In this document: positions 36,401 through 48,024 of the stretch, piece by piece
How positions within the stretch are numbered: the first letter of the stretch is position 1
Layout of the letters: each line of letters opens with the position of its first letter
DNA from: Nematostella vectensis
Lineage: Eukaryota; Cnidaria; Anthozoa; Actiniaria; Edwardsiidae
NCBI RefSeq assembly: GCF_932526225.1
Contig: NC_064037.1
Location: 4,307,203-4,371,202 of the forward strand
Direction: 5' to 3'
Length of the DNA: 64,000 nt
Notes under the pieces: generated by a model
What the model was told of the DNA's origin: nothing
What the model saw: the letters and a program-made list of their open reading frames with translations, nothing else
Database searches by the model: none
Made by a program: the position numbers and the translations under genes

Positions 36401-39400
36401 CCCACAAAAGAGGTGAGACACCCATGTCGGACATTCCGCGAGTCCACGGGATCAGTGTCGAGCGATGATAAAGTCTCGGACGAGCCTCGCAATCCCTCGT
36501 AGAACTCCACAAGTTCGTTGTGGACTGCAGCAATCTCCTGACGTAACTAAATGGAGGCGAGACAATGTACGAGATTATGTAGATTGACTGATTACAGTAG
36601 ACGAACGCAACAAACAACAACAGGAGGGGTCATACGTTGCGACCTCTTCCTCCTTAAAAAGCCAGTCACAACTTAATAAAAACACTATTTTCATCATTGG
36701 AAGACAAATTATGTGACGAAATCGCAAAATAACCATCTTAAAAGGAAGTTGTATACTTCATCTACCAAACTCCAGTCAAAAATATCGCAAAAACAAATAT
36801 CTCAAAACAGCCGATGAAAATGGATACTTTCTTACACTCGGATATTTTGCTAGCGACATGTAGAGCATCTTTAATAAGGAATAGTGTCGCTGTTTCCTTT
36901 GAAGGGTAGTCAACTAATTTTGAGTTCACTAAGGAACCAACTATTTAAAACGCGTTTCTTTTCTGTAAATCTTAGCCTCCCTCCTCCACTTGGCATCAAC
37001 TGACATTTCACATAAAAAGGCATCAAAATGGATCTTGCCAAACTCGAGTTTTCAATGCTAGGCCCAGCAATATTTGATTATTTGTACAATATGCGACATG
37101 GTGCGACATGGTGCGACATGGTGCGACATGGTGCGACATGGTGCCTTGGTGCTGGAAGTAAAACGTGGCAAAGCATTTCAAGACTTCTTGGATCGAGTAT
37201 CGATATTAACCTAGATTAAGATAACCAAGTGGAAACAAAAACTCTATAAATTTATAAAAAATAAAACATATTTGTTAAAATAGTTGTTAAACCAGCCTTT
37301 TTGTTTTGAAATGGCGGCTTTTCACCGGAGAACTGGCACATTTTGCGAATGCTAAGAGAACTAGCGCAAAGCTAAGGCTTTAGTATTCTAAATGGCTCCC
37401 TCATTATCAGTCACCTTTTGTACAGTATGGTTTTGATGCTGTACAGTAAGTCAAAACAGTGACTGATGTCAGCCGTCCATGCCTTTGCTCGAACGATTCA
37501 ACACTACGATTGTGCTTGTTTTATGTGCATCCGTTATTCATCACTGTCATGTTTCGACACGGAATGTGAATGCAGCATAAGAGTTCACATGACCTGATTC
37601 GCCCCCTTTACCCCTTAGACAAAACAAGTTTTGTTACCTCCGCGTTGACGATCTCCTCTCTTTCAAGCTGCTCGTACACGCTCATTGCCTTGGAAACTGG
37701 GCCATCCTCTACGTCATCATCATAGTCCAGGTCCTCGCGGTCGCTCTCCTCCGAGTCCAGACTGAGAGACTGGCGCTGGCGCTTGTTAGAGCCCAAGCCT
37801 CCCACGCCGATAGAGGACGAAGTGGCTAGGGGTCTGGGATTACCGTGTAGACTGGGGAAAGGTCTCAGATGGGAACTTGACTCCTGTGCATATATGAATT
37901 TATTTAAAATCTTATTTCATTTGGGGGTCGAACAGTTAATTAAGAAAAAATTGAATAAATATAACTACTACGCGATGAGTAAAAGCTAAAGGAATCGGCC
38001 CTACAACTACAACGCATAAAGACCGCATTCGGTCAGATAATTCTGATAAGTTGTGTGTACTACGGCAAGTTTTACCTGTTTAACTGGTTTGCCGCTTGGC
38101 GAGAGCCCGAGCTTGGTGCAAAGTGACACGTCATTATCGAGCATCGAGAGCGAGATATCGGAAAGTTCCGAAAAAAGCGAACCGCGAGACGTCTGGTCCA
38201 GGGACGCCTGGAACAAAAAACCCACTTGCAATGGAGCAATGGTTTACTCAACAACCAGCCATAAAAATAGGGACGGAATATGTCCTAAACATCAAGGCCT
38301 GGTTCATATAAAGCAGGTTATCGCTAATCCAGAAATGAATTTAACGATCAGGGCATTTGACTAGATAAGAATCTAACCCTGGTTTAGTGTTAAACTGCTT
38401 TCTAGGAACCCAGCCCAGCCATCTTCTTTCATGGCTCTAACCCTAAGAGATAAAGTACTACGAACAAGAACATTTACAGTTCTCATGAATTTTGCTGCGG
38501 TCCATATGACACCGCGATCGAGCACATCTCACATCTTGTCATTTTTCTGAGTATCTTTTAGAGTGGTTCAGTTATTATTGAATAGGATGATCCATTCATG
38601 AGACCCCTAAGGAATAGCAGTCTTTGAACACTCCTTTATGGGTAGCAGTGATTAAGGGAATTTTATACCCTAAAAGATAGGACGATCACCTCTGTCCATT
38701 TTTATGGATACCCCCCCCCCCCCCCCACACACACACACACACACGGGTCTGTACCCTTAGCTCAGTCACGCGTTTTTCGTGGTCAGCGGTTAATTTAAGT
38801 CTCGCAATGAGAGAGTCATGGAAGCTAGCATGAAAATATGTTATTTGATGAAGTTTGACATTCAGTATATGAGATTGAAAATTATTGCATCTAATTGACG
38901 AATTTCTATAAGAAATTATATCAGATTATAAAAAAGCTAAAAATGAAGTGACATCAAAATAATCGTCAGCAACGGGCGTGACACCCGCGTCGAAGAAAGG
39001 GAACTACACTCTAATGGGCTCAATATTGTATTATCGGGAATATGAAACGCTTGAGAGGGCAAATAAGCTTAAAAAGCCGACATCAGTATGCCGCTTGCGT
39101 AAGAATGACGTCATCGCTAATGGCGACATGAATCATTTGAATAATGCCCATTGGGCTTGAATCCTGGCCAAAACTTTAAATCCTCAGGAAGTTCCAGCTG
39201 TCACTTTCCGTGCCTTAACAAGCAATCAATTCAAGCTTAATAAGAGTTTTAGGAGGGAAGAGCACGCAAACATAAAATAACGGAGAAGAAGACCCTTCAA
39301 GTATTTTCCTCGTCAACCTTACCTGCATTTTCAATTCATCTAGTTGATTAAGCAAGTCCAGGTTGCTTTCTCTACTTTCAGCGAGCTTCTCCTCGATGTC

Positions 39401-42400
39401 ATTTAACTAAAAAAATAAATGAAATTGGTAGGTGGGCTCTTTTAAAAGAGAGTGAAGATGTGTATGTTCAAAAACAATTAATGACAGGTTACACAATTAA
39501 TGACAGGTTACACAATTAATAAAACTTGAATAAGAGGAGTTATTTTTATTTTTTTTCAACAGTGTTTGATTAAGATATTTCTAGTTAAATGTTTTGTATT
39601 TTGATATACTTGTTCTTTTCAGCACAAGTAGTGGGTGTTGGTTAAATAACTATTATTCTATTCCTTGTGTCGCTTTTTGTGTGAAATTCTAGTACCAGTC
39701 TATTGTCATAATAAACTGCTTCATATACGCTTAATGTTCTTTTAATCATCCATTTGTTTAGACCACTATATTTCAGTTCAAAATCCTTCCTTGTCTTCCA
39801 GCTAATTAAAATGATCTTTACAATCCATTTTTTGAAGAACAATGGAATCTGCTGCAGTAGCGGATCAAGGGGGAAGGTTTAGGTTTAACCCCCTCCCCGT
39901 TTGGGCTACCAGTAAGCCATATGTAACAAAAAAACATTATCCCCCCCCCCCCCTTGTCACTAAGCCAAACTCCCACTTTAGCGAAAAGCTTGGTCCGCCC
40001 CTGTGCTGTAAGAAAACCTGTTCAGAGGACACCATCACTAAGGACAATATTTTTGGTACAAATAAAAAAGTTCTATGTATTATCTTACTTACCTGACTTT
40101 TAGCATCAGCACTGTCCTTTTGCATTAATTGATTGCTCTCTTTTAGCCCTTCCACTTCCTTGGTTAGGTTTTCCTTTGCAATGGCTAATGTTTCAACCAT
40201 TTTCTGGAGGAAATCTTTCTCTTCTTCAAGTCTTGATAGCTAGGTAGAACAGCAATGCATGAAGCCCTTGATTGACTTTTAACCAGCTGTTTTCCCCATA
40301 CTTTACTATTTGTTTTGACCTTGATAAATGGGGAGTAATTCCTAAATTTTGTGTGGGAGAGGGGAACGGTGAGAGGGGAGGGGGGAGGGGGAAATTTTCC
40401 CAGGGATTTGATAGATAACAATTATTTACCTTTTCCCTGAGTTCTTCAATTTCCAGCAGTCGACCATCCTCAATGCTAATAGATCTAGAAAATTGTTGTT
40501 TTCTCAAATTGCTAAGTTCTTTGACAAGATCCTCTTGATCACTTTTTACCTACAAAAGTTTCAAAGTGAACAATACGTCAAAGGTGTAAAATAGAGTCAA
40601 AGCACTTTATGCTGCATGTTTTTTAGGACAACGAATAAGGTAAAAATACCCAAATGCACTACATTTAAGCTGACACACAAATAGAGAAATGAGTAACAGT
40701 GTGGAGTTTATTGAAGGCAGAGCATGAGGGAGGGGGGGGGGGGGTGCTCCCTCTTCCTTCTCCCACTGCCTCCCATCCCCCAAAGTTTATTTTGTTTGCA
40801 CACAACAGGCCTTCCATATCTTGATTTTCTATATTTACAAATATATATATATTTACTGTTCCAAGTGTAACATATAATCTTATTCATATCTAACCCCTAA
40901 TATGTAACTATAAATAAGATATTAATTTAGAAGCATTTCAACTAGGAGGATTTTCAGGTGAAAGTAACAATTGTTCTATTTGATGATTTGGTTTTGGATC
41001 TCCTAACAGCTCCAGATGCCTGCGGAGGGGAACAAGTCCCATCCTATAATTGCAGAATATTTCTTTTTCAAGTTTGCACCAATATTGTGGCCTACTTTGC
41101 AGAAAAAATTGACCTCCACACCCAAATGTCTTCCACCCCCACCCCACCCCTCACAAGACAAGTAATTTTCTCTTTCTATCAACTATAGTAATAGTCTGAT
41201 AAACATCAGTACAATGTTAAATAGAAAGCATTTCACGGCCAATATACCCAGCGTGGGGGAAACACTTGAGTCTGTCGACCAATACTAGAAAGGCATCATC
41301 TAAATACAGGAGGAGCAATTAAATATTGTAAACATTTTCTGATTTGGCAGATATGATAATGCCTCTAACCAGAATACCTGCCGACGCTGTAACCATTCTA
41401 CACCTCAAAAATTCATCTTAAATACACTGAGCCGAATATTTGTACAATAGGGGGATATAGTTAGGAAATAGCTGGAATTTATTTTTGAATTTTTGAGAGA
41501 ATAAAAATTGTATTTTGTTTTACAGCTGAGTAAACAGGCCAAGGACTTCAAAACGAAATAAAATCTTTGTTAGGCGTTTAAGGCGTACTAATTCTAGCTT
41601 TTTTCATGAGTATGCAAGATTTTTTTCATGTTTGGCTAAAACGACTTTGAAGACTTATGCTTCTAATTGTTCATCTATTATGCAACTCTGAAACATCGAT
41701 ATTGTATTTAATCGCAATAAAAATGTTTGTAAAGAAAAACTTGACATTAAAACGAAAGAAACCCAGGTAAAAGCTAAAACAGCTCATCTAATACCGTCCT
41801 TACATTTGAAATAACTTTGAGACAAAAATAAAGTGAGTTTCTATTGTTCGCCAAGAACTATATAATACGGCGCACAGCCACAACGACAATAATAAAGAAA
41901 CCACCAACAAGTACTCTATGCGGTTTTCGCTGATTTAGAATAATAGGGAATCCATAATTTCAGAGCAGTGACTACTAGATCAAAGAAGCTTTTCACTGAC
42001 GAATATAGGTTATTCCGTGGATGCCCGTATACGAATATATCGAATATTGTTGCCCGCACGCGCTAAACTTCGAAGGTCATATTACAGCGGATTGAGTTTC
42101 AGCTATTACCTCATGTCTAAAAGAGCTAAATCCATTTAGACAAGATGGTTTCCGGTCTACACAATTTAGAAAGCAACATTGGTTTGTACCAGCGAGCTAT
42201 AAGAAGACATTTACTTTTATAAGAAAGCATTTTTGAAAGGCTTGCGGCCAGTATCTCTTGGAATAAACATAATAATGTGATTATAAAACTACGTAATTTC
42301 GAGTGTTTTACCTTTGCGAGTTCGTTGTGAAGTTGTTGGTTTTCCTCTGTGAGACCAACAAATGTAAGTCTTTTTGATCTAGAGTCTGTGACAGAGGCTG

Positions 42401-42992
42401 TTTTAACAGAGTTAAGTTCGTTTCGAAGAGCATGAATATCAGCTTGCAACTCTTGTACCCTCAACTCATGCGAGCCATCAATCCTCTCGAGCCTCAATTT
42501 TAATTCGTGTTTTTCTTGCTCTAGTTGCTGTCAAACACAACATAATTGAGAAATATCAGGGTAAAAGTATTAAACGATATTTATGCTAAAGTAATTTACT
42601 GTTAAAATATCCAAGATAACAACACTTCATTGCAATTAAAAGAAGACTTCATCACTCACTTCGACTCTTTGAGAAAATTCCTCCTGTAGTTTTTCATATT
42701 TTTGCGATAGCTCTTCGTTTTTCTCTAAAAGGGCCTTTCCTAACTCAGCAGCTAGTAATAGATCCTTTTCTTTTTGAGCAAGCTCAGCATAAACGTCGCT
42801 GTCGTTCGTCTCTTCTTCGCTGCATCGTGCAAAATCTTCATCCTCCAAAAACTTCTCCTCCAAATCATCCAAATTGAACCTGAAGTCGCTCATTCCCGCC
42901 GCGTTTTTTTCTTCGATGATACCTTCGTCGTGCTCGTCAGTTTCATATTCACTCATAGCCAATGTGTATAAGTCATTCTTTGTAGTCTTCAT
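33451..42992 (-). CDS. BICDL1: BICD family-like cargo adaptor (dynein adaptor)
   Basis: Coding exons on the minus strand: 42992-42660, 42527-42312, 40549-40430, 40239-40093, 39406-39323, 38207-38076, 37883-37638, 36546-36355, 36108-36070, 35888-35763, 34524-34391, 33978-33858 and 33585-33451. Nearly all junctions are phase 0, giving 674 aa in frame. Exon 1 has an acidic leader, then DVYAELAQKEKDLLLAAELG with the AAxxG CC1 box (81-85) that binds dynein light intermediate chain. HELKLRLERI and further exons are continuous coiled coil. DTSRGSLFSELSDISLSM-like sequence and LDHQLIEAIQQKIELSEQLE match later BICDL regions. BICDL proteins link dynein-dynactin and kinesin to Rab6 vesicles. M13 or M34 could also serve as start. 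One additional candidate exon at 38820-38751 breaks phase and is listed separately. BICDL1 versus BICDL2 cannot be separated by eye. Confidence 0.88.
37093..37142 (+). repeat. 10-bp tandem repeat, five copies
   Basis: GCGACATGGT repeats five times without change in a BICDL intron. The ten-base period is incompatible with coding use. Confidence 0.9.
37295..37516 (-). repeat. Dispersed ~200-bp repeat, copy B (inverted)
   Basis: This is the reverse-complement relative of 30504-30698, sharing ACAATCGTAGTGTTGAATCG, CTGTACAGCATCAAAACC and GCCGCCATTTCAAAACAAAA. It lies in a BICDL intron, so the two convergent neighbouring genes carry the repeat in the same orientation relative to their own transcription. 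Confidence 0.7.
38709..38744 (+). repeat. Poly-C / (CA)n microsatellite
   Basis: A run of about 17 C is followed by about nine CA dinucleotides, in a BICDL intron just downstream of the phase-breaking candidate exon. Confidence 0.85.
38751..38820 (-). other. Candidate BICDL exon that breaks reading phase
   Basis: Between exons 39406-39323 and 38207-38076, an acceptor-like GCTAG (ending about 38821) and a donor AGG|GTACAG bracket about 70 bases. One frame reads FHDSLIARLKLTADHEKRVTELR, a good coiled-coil segment of the kind expected here, ending in phase 0. The preceding exon also ends in phase 0, so canonical joining reads CTT CCA TGA and stops. Skipping it keeps the gene in frame. It may be a poison exon, a decayed exon or one with a non-canonical junction. 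Confidence 0.45.
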
Positions 42993-43260
42993 TTGGGTTT
43001 TTAACTCCGGGAATGCGCCATTTTTTCATTCAATGTCGATCACCAGAAATCGACAAGTGCAATCGACTTTGAGGGAATTGCTTGTATCCTAGTGATTCGA
43101 GTTTTGAAAGCTGTACAAAATTTTAATATTCATGCGGCTTTTATGTTATTCAAATAAGGGGCTCTACCTCTTCACAACCAATCGGAAGGCAGAACATCTT
43201 TTTTTTCCGCATAACAATTGACAGCCTATTTTCGAAGAGTTTTCGTAAACGCAAATATAA

Positions 43261-43268
43261 TGACGTCA
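43261..43268. promoter_or_regulatory. CRE palindrome upstream of BICDL
   Basis: TGACGTCA is followed by CAGGAAG, an ETS-like core, about 270 bp before the BICDL start codon. It is a plausible promoter element from motif and distance only. Another TGACGTCA stands at 44515-44522. Confidence 0.4.
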
Positions 43269-43408
43269 CAGGAAGAAAGCTCCAAGGAGCACACCAGGAA
43301 AAAAATGTTTGAGAAAAATAAATCAGACGCCATTTTCTTTTAATCTTTTTGTTTTTGCAAAGAGGGCGAGAAAACGCGTTTATACGGTGCAAAAACGGCG
43401 GGTTTTAA

Positions 43409-43470
43409 TTTTGACTTTTACACATTCACATGACAAATGTTATTGTCATGTGAATGTGTAAAAATCAAAA
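43409..43470. repeat. 28-bp-arm hairpin upstream of BICDL
   Basis: Left arm 43409-43436 and right arm 43443-43470 are reverse complements with one mismatch, separated by a six-base loop. The inner 18 pairs (ACACATTCACATGACAA side) are perfect. A run of C follows at once. It may be a small palindromic element end or simply a cruciform-prone repeat; nothing supports a microRNA assignment beyond the fold. Confidence 0.75.
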
Positions 43471-45092
43471 TAACCCCCCCCCCCCTTTCTAGCAGCAAAA
43501 AAAACAAAAAAACAGCTAATGTATGAGACATTAGCAAATCGTTATTTCTTCAATCTTCAATAGATATCTCAACCTACATTTAAAATCCACATCTCCCATC
43601 CATTTTTTTTACCGCGGATTTTCATCTTTGTTTTTATTAGACCCACCTATGCCGCACACACAGGCGGAAGTATCTTACCAAGGAAGAGTGATGTACGGGA
43701 CTAATTTGGGCTGCGATCCTTTTGACCTTTCGAGAAGCGGTGCTTCTTGGCACGCAGGAATAGCGAGACAGCTAATAATCTTTTGTAGCACTTTTCTTAA
43801 TCCGTTAGCATGTTATTTCTAATTTATTTTCCTATAAACGCAAGGGCCAGTCTATTTGTATTTTTTTTTTCAAACGCGGCGTATACTGTATACACTTATT
43901 GCATTAAAAGAGCCATGCCAAATATAAACTTTTCTTATCAATTTCTAGGAAAAATAAGGCCTTAAGTTAAACATACTTCCGTATAATATAATATGAACTT
44001 CTTGCGCCTCTAATTAAAGCAGTCTTACGTTTTTATTAGCGTGTAACCGGAAATAGAAAGGAAATATTAGTTGCGAGTTATCTGCTTTTCCAGTGGAGGC
44101 ACGATGTACCTTTTTAAGAGCCTACCTGTAGGCTTTTATAGTTTTCCGGCACGAAAACACAGGATTTGCATATCACGGCCGTCTCCTCCCCCTATTCTTT
44201 AAGGTGCAAATTCAATCGACAAGATTGAGAAGAACACAGTGAGATCTTGACATACTGTTTTTCTAGGGTCTTCAAACTTGTAATTTCCTGTTTCAAATGC
44301 TCTGGTCAATAATCATCTCGAACAAAATTTTGTTCTAGAGGAAAAAAAAGTATTTCAATATTCTCATTAAAGAAGAATATTCTGCTTCCTATCTGCATCT
44401 CGCAACCACTTGCAACCCCGAATTTCCAACTTTTTTTGTCTTTTTAGGGGCATGGGGACGAGAATTAGACTTCCCTTGCATGGTCGTTGGGTTTCCTGTG
44501 GTGAGTAAGAGTTGTGACGTCACGCCATATTTGGACCTGACTTCTTCGTGAACATCTGAACATACTTAGTCGTGAACATACTTAGTCGTGATTACAGTCT
44601 ACATATTACATAATATAGCTATCTAGCTTCAAAAGGTACTATAATATATATCTATTCATATAAGGTACTATAAAACATTAACAAAAACACTTCACCATAA
44701 ATTACAAAAAAAAAGAAAGACTAAAAAAAATCGTTATTAGAACTTTAATATCTATCTCATCGATACAGATCCCCCAAAATTTACCTTTTTACGATAGATA
44801 TATATTTTTAAATTTCCATTCAAGGAACCTGTCTTCTAGTAGCCTGTTCTTTCAAAGTTTAACTGTATAATGCCCAATACATTACAAGCTGTTCTAGAAA
44901 ACTTTTACAACTCACAGCAATTACCAGTCTCCACAACCGCTGCACATCCTCTCCAAACAAACAACCTATATGATAGATAATTATAAGTTTAATAGTAAAA
45001 ATGTTTTCTTTTGTAAGTCTGCACCAGGGTCATGTAGAAGCTATCAGAAGATTTCACCACATTGGATGGATGCACCACAGACAAAACAATAG
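43471..45092. other. Intergenic; nothing recognised
   Basis: No supported exon, domain or structured RNA is seen. Short frames such as 43628-43822 lack splice context or similarity. There is a small duplication of GAACATACTTAGTCGTG near 44565-44590. Confidence 0.5.
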
Positions 45093-45318
45093 GAGATCAC
45101 GTGACCTTTCTGGGTGGCAAATTCAAAACAAAATAATCACAGAAATTACTGCGCCCGTCACACCAGAGAACTACGAAAAAATAAAATAAAAGTTTAAATG
45201 GAACTAAACCATTCCTGAATTTTTTTTCGTAAGCACTGAATACGATGCTTTTTGTTGCTGTTATTTCGTCGCTAAAAGCCTAAGCGCTTGTTTGCCACCC
45301 AAACAGTCACGTGATCTC
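45093..45318. mobile_element. ~226-bp MITE with ~30-bp inverted ends
   Basis: The left end GAGATCACGTGACCTTTCTG and the reverse complement of the right end (GAGATCACGTGACTGTTTGG) form terminal inverted repeats, both continuing into GGGTGGCAAA. The interior is AT-rich. No clear target duplication was found. Confidence 0.6.
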
Positions 45319-45602
45319 TTATCTCAAGTCCCCTATTGGAAACACAACAATAGAACGGGAATTTAATAGAACGAGGTAATCCAGCCAATCTCGTTAGGCC
45401 TTACGAGCAGGATTTCACTGTCCATACAACTAGCAGATACCAAGGAGAAATGGAGTGATTTTCCATGCATGCATTTTTTCCTGTTATTATTCTGTTCTAT
45501 TTGGCAGGCAAAATGCAGCTAAGTGCAGTTCTATCTACACAACTTTACTTTAGAAAAAAAATTATAAATGGGAGTTAAGTATAACATCACTATTCAATTA
45601 AG

Positions 45603-46330
45603 ATAATAATAATAATATAGTTTATTAAAGCCTTTTGCAGTCTTACAGTAACAAATTTAGAGAAGCGATCTGTACTGTATTTACAGGGACAGGGTGAAAC
45701 TTTCTTCCAGACCTAAGGCACATGCTGTGTTTTGAATCAATGTCTGTTATGAATCAGGTAATAAACCGGACTACTAGGCTTAATGTTATCCACACGTCTG
45801 TTTTCTAAAGTCATGATGTTGGCTTGTGCTAGGGCATCAGTCATGATGTTGGCTTGTGCTAGGGCGTCACAATACTTCACCCCAGGCCAGATGATGCCTA
45901 AGGCAATCTTCTGAATGTTCCCTTATTGATCATTAAGATATTTGAGTAAACCAGCGAAAACAACCGAGGCATATTCCATTGACGATCTGATTAGCACTCA
46001 GTAAATCAACACAATAACGGCAGGTGAAACATTACATTTTTTAGCTGTCGAAGGGCGTAAAGCCTGTTGGCTTTCTTCACCAAGTCGTTGCAATGTGCAG
46101 CCATGATAGGTAATGTGATAAGTACACTCCGAGCAACTTAAAGGTGTGAACCTGTTCGATAAGTGAGCCTCCGATTGCAATGGGTCTGGGCACACAACTA
46201 TTATAGTGAAAAAAGTCAACAGACATGCATTTGCACTTGAACAGTTTTAGGCGCACATTATTTGGATTTTCTATTTCTGTTATTCTGATATTCTTAGAGA
46301 AAAAGTGAGCAAAAGTAGTAATATGTTTTG
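45603..46330 (-). pseudogene. Decayed LINE: reverse-transcriptase C-terminal part and 3' tail
   Basis: On the minus strand the translation shows FKCKCMSVDFF, PIAIGGSLIEQVHTFKLLGV and YLSHYLSW, then (with frame changes) VKKANRLYALRQLKN, IRSSMEYASVVFAGLLKYLN and IQKIALGIIWPGVKYCDALA. This is the typical thumb and post-thumb part of a CR1-like LINE reverse transcriptase. Frameshifts and stops show it is dead. A 27-base segment (GTCATGATGTTGGCTTGTGC...) is duplicated in tandem near 45811-45868. The end at about 45603 has a TTA/ATT microsatellite typical of a LINE 3' terminus. Confidence 0.75.
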
Positions 46331-46588
46331 TTTCATAGGTGTTCATATCTGCTAATAAGATGGTGTTTATATAAGAAAGAGTATGGTAAAACAACTGGAA
46401 TGAAATTTGTAGGTTTGTATATAGAGTTGTCTGCTTATAAAAGTGTCTGTCCCTTGGCAGATGGTGACTGTCTAATGTTGTGTTCAGTTTAGCAGATTCA
46501 ACAAATAGCCAAAAATAAATCTACTAACAAAAAAGCTGGCAAGTCTTAAATTAAATGTATGTGATTGCAGGTACTTTTGCAATTCCTA

Positions 46589-47008
46589 CAGTGGGGCCTT
46601 GATTTTACGATATGCCTCGGGAGAAATAAAATGCATTGTAAAATCGAGGTATCATTACAAAGAGGTCCTAGATTTTACGACATGAAGGAGTCATCTTTTT
46701 CTCTCTGTAATACTGTGATCTGTATTCAACAAGATCTGTTAAATAAAAAAAAATCGATTAACTGTACTGTAGGTGCCTGGTTTTTCTCTCTTTGTTGAGA
46801 AAAAATCAGTAATATCGTTATATGGAGGTCAAAATTATGCTTTGGACAACATATTTGTATCGTAAAATCAAGAATATTGTTGTATCCAATATCGTAATAT
46901 GGAGGTAATCTCCTATGCATTTTACTGTATTTTCGCCGAGTGAAAGGAATGCTATTGTAGAATCTAGGTTATCGGAAAATCCAGTTTCGGGAAGTCTAGG
47001 TTTCACTG
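46589..47008. mobile_element. pogo/Tigger-like MITE (~420 bp), TA-flanked
   Basis: Ends CAGTGGGGCCTTGATTTTAC and, on the other strand, CAGTGAAACCTAGACTTCCC resemble pogo/Tigger termini (CAGT.AAACCTCGA type). TA lies directly outside each end (46587-46588, 47009-47010). Repeated TTTTACGA and ATCGTAATATGGAGGT words fill the interior. No transposase frame remains. The right end lies only 28 bases from the TXNL4A stop codon. Confidence 0.7.
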
Positions 47009-47036
47009 TATTTTCAATTCTTTCATGCGTTTTACA

Positions 47037-47465
47037 CTAATATCTGTATTTTGTGGAGTAATCCTTTGGTGAAACCACAAGACCTCGGCCTTTTCTTGCA
47101 CCTCGATACACTGTCTCAACGATATCGACCATTTCCTGCTTATCATCAAGTGCCCAGTTAATCTTGTTGTTGTTACCAGTACCCAGATCAATCATAATGT
47201 GCTTATTTCGGTAGAAGAACATGATGGTGCAGGGGTCGTAGAGTTCATACATCTTGTTAAAGTCTGGACATTGAGTGATGTCAACCAAGTAAAACACAGC
47301 GAAATTCTTGCATTTGTCGGCGATGGAATATAAAAGTTCGTCCATCTTCATGCAGGTTGGATCCCAATCGTGACCAAAACGAATAACAACAACCTTATCC
47401 TCCTCTGACATGATGGCTTGATCGACTTGCCAGCCATTTTGGAGATGCGGTAACATATACGACAT
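47037..47465 (-). CDS. TXNL4A: TXNL4A/Dim1, U5 snRNP 15-kDa protein
   Basis: A single uninterrupted exon encodes 142 aa, the exact family length. It starts MSYMLPHLQNGWQVDQAIMS and contains FGHDWDPTCMKMDELLYSIA, YLVDITQCPDFNKMYELYDP and GTGNNNKINWALDDKQEMVD, ending GARKGRGLVVSPKDYSTKYR-Y. It is a thioredoxin fold without the catalytic CxxC, which binds Prp6/Prp8 in the U4/U6.U5 tri-snRNP and is essential for pre-mRNA splicing. No frame damage or poly-A tail is seen, so it is read as a functional intronless coding region, although an old retrocopy cannot be excluded. The 3' untranslated region would run into a pogo-like MITE. Confidence 0.95.
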   Translation of the reverse strand: MSYMLPHLQNGWQVDQAIMSEEDKVVVIRFGHDWDPTCMKMDELLYSIADKCKNFAVFYLVDITQCPDFNKMYELYDPCTIMFFYRNKHIMIDLGTGNNNKINWALDDKQEMVDIVETVYRGARKGRGLVVSPKDYSTKYRY

Positions 47466-48024
47466 TTTCGAGAATTGTAATCACCAAATCCCACAGAAGA
47501 GTATTTCAACAGCTTAATAAGCCTTCTATCTTGATGCTAGATTAGGTTATCGGCAAAGAAGACAAAACTTCGTTCAATTATTTGAATTATAGGGCAGTTC
47601 GTTGCTTTGAAGAAGACAAGGTAATCCTATGGTCGGCTATCCCATGATGCACTGCCAGCAATTATTGTATCCAGATCTATCACGGTCATTCAACCACAGG
47701 TAGCCCAATCTGACAATACCAGAAAAAAGATCAAGCAAACAAACTAACCCGCGAAAACAGAAATGGGCGCATTTATTTAGCAATAGCGTATAGAATGGCC
47801 CTTAACATGTAAATTCGGGAGTCCTCGTCGAGGATTTGGCTTTTCTACATTGTTGCGTTAGGTTCCCGTGAGGGTTTCGCCACAAACCGTATAACAATCC
47901 AACGATGTGTAAAGATATATGTATTCGATCTAGAATGAATGGAAGTTATTTGATTTACATTGACTTAAAGATTGCATGAAATCAGAGCTTCTTTACAGTT
48001 ATTCAAACTCACAAATTAACTTAC

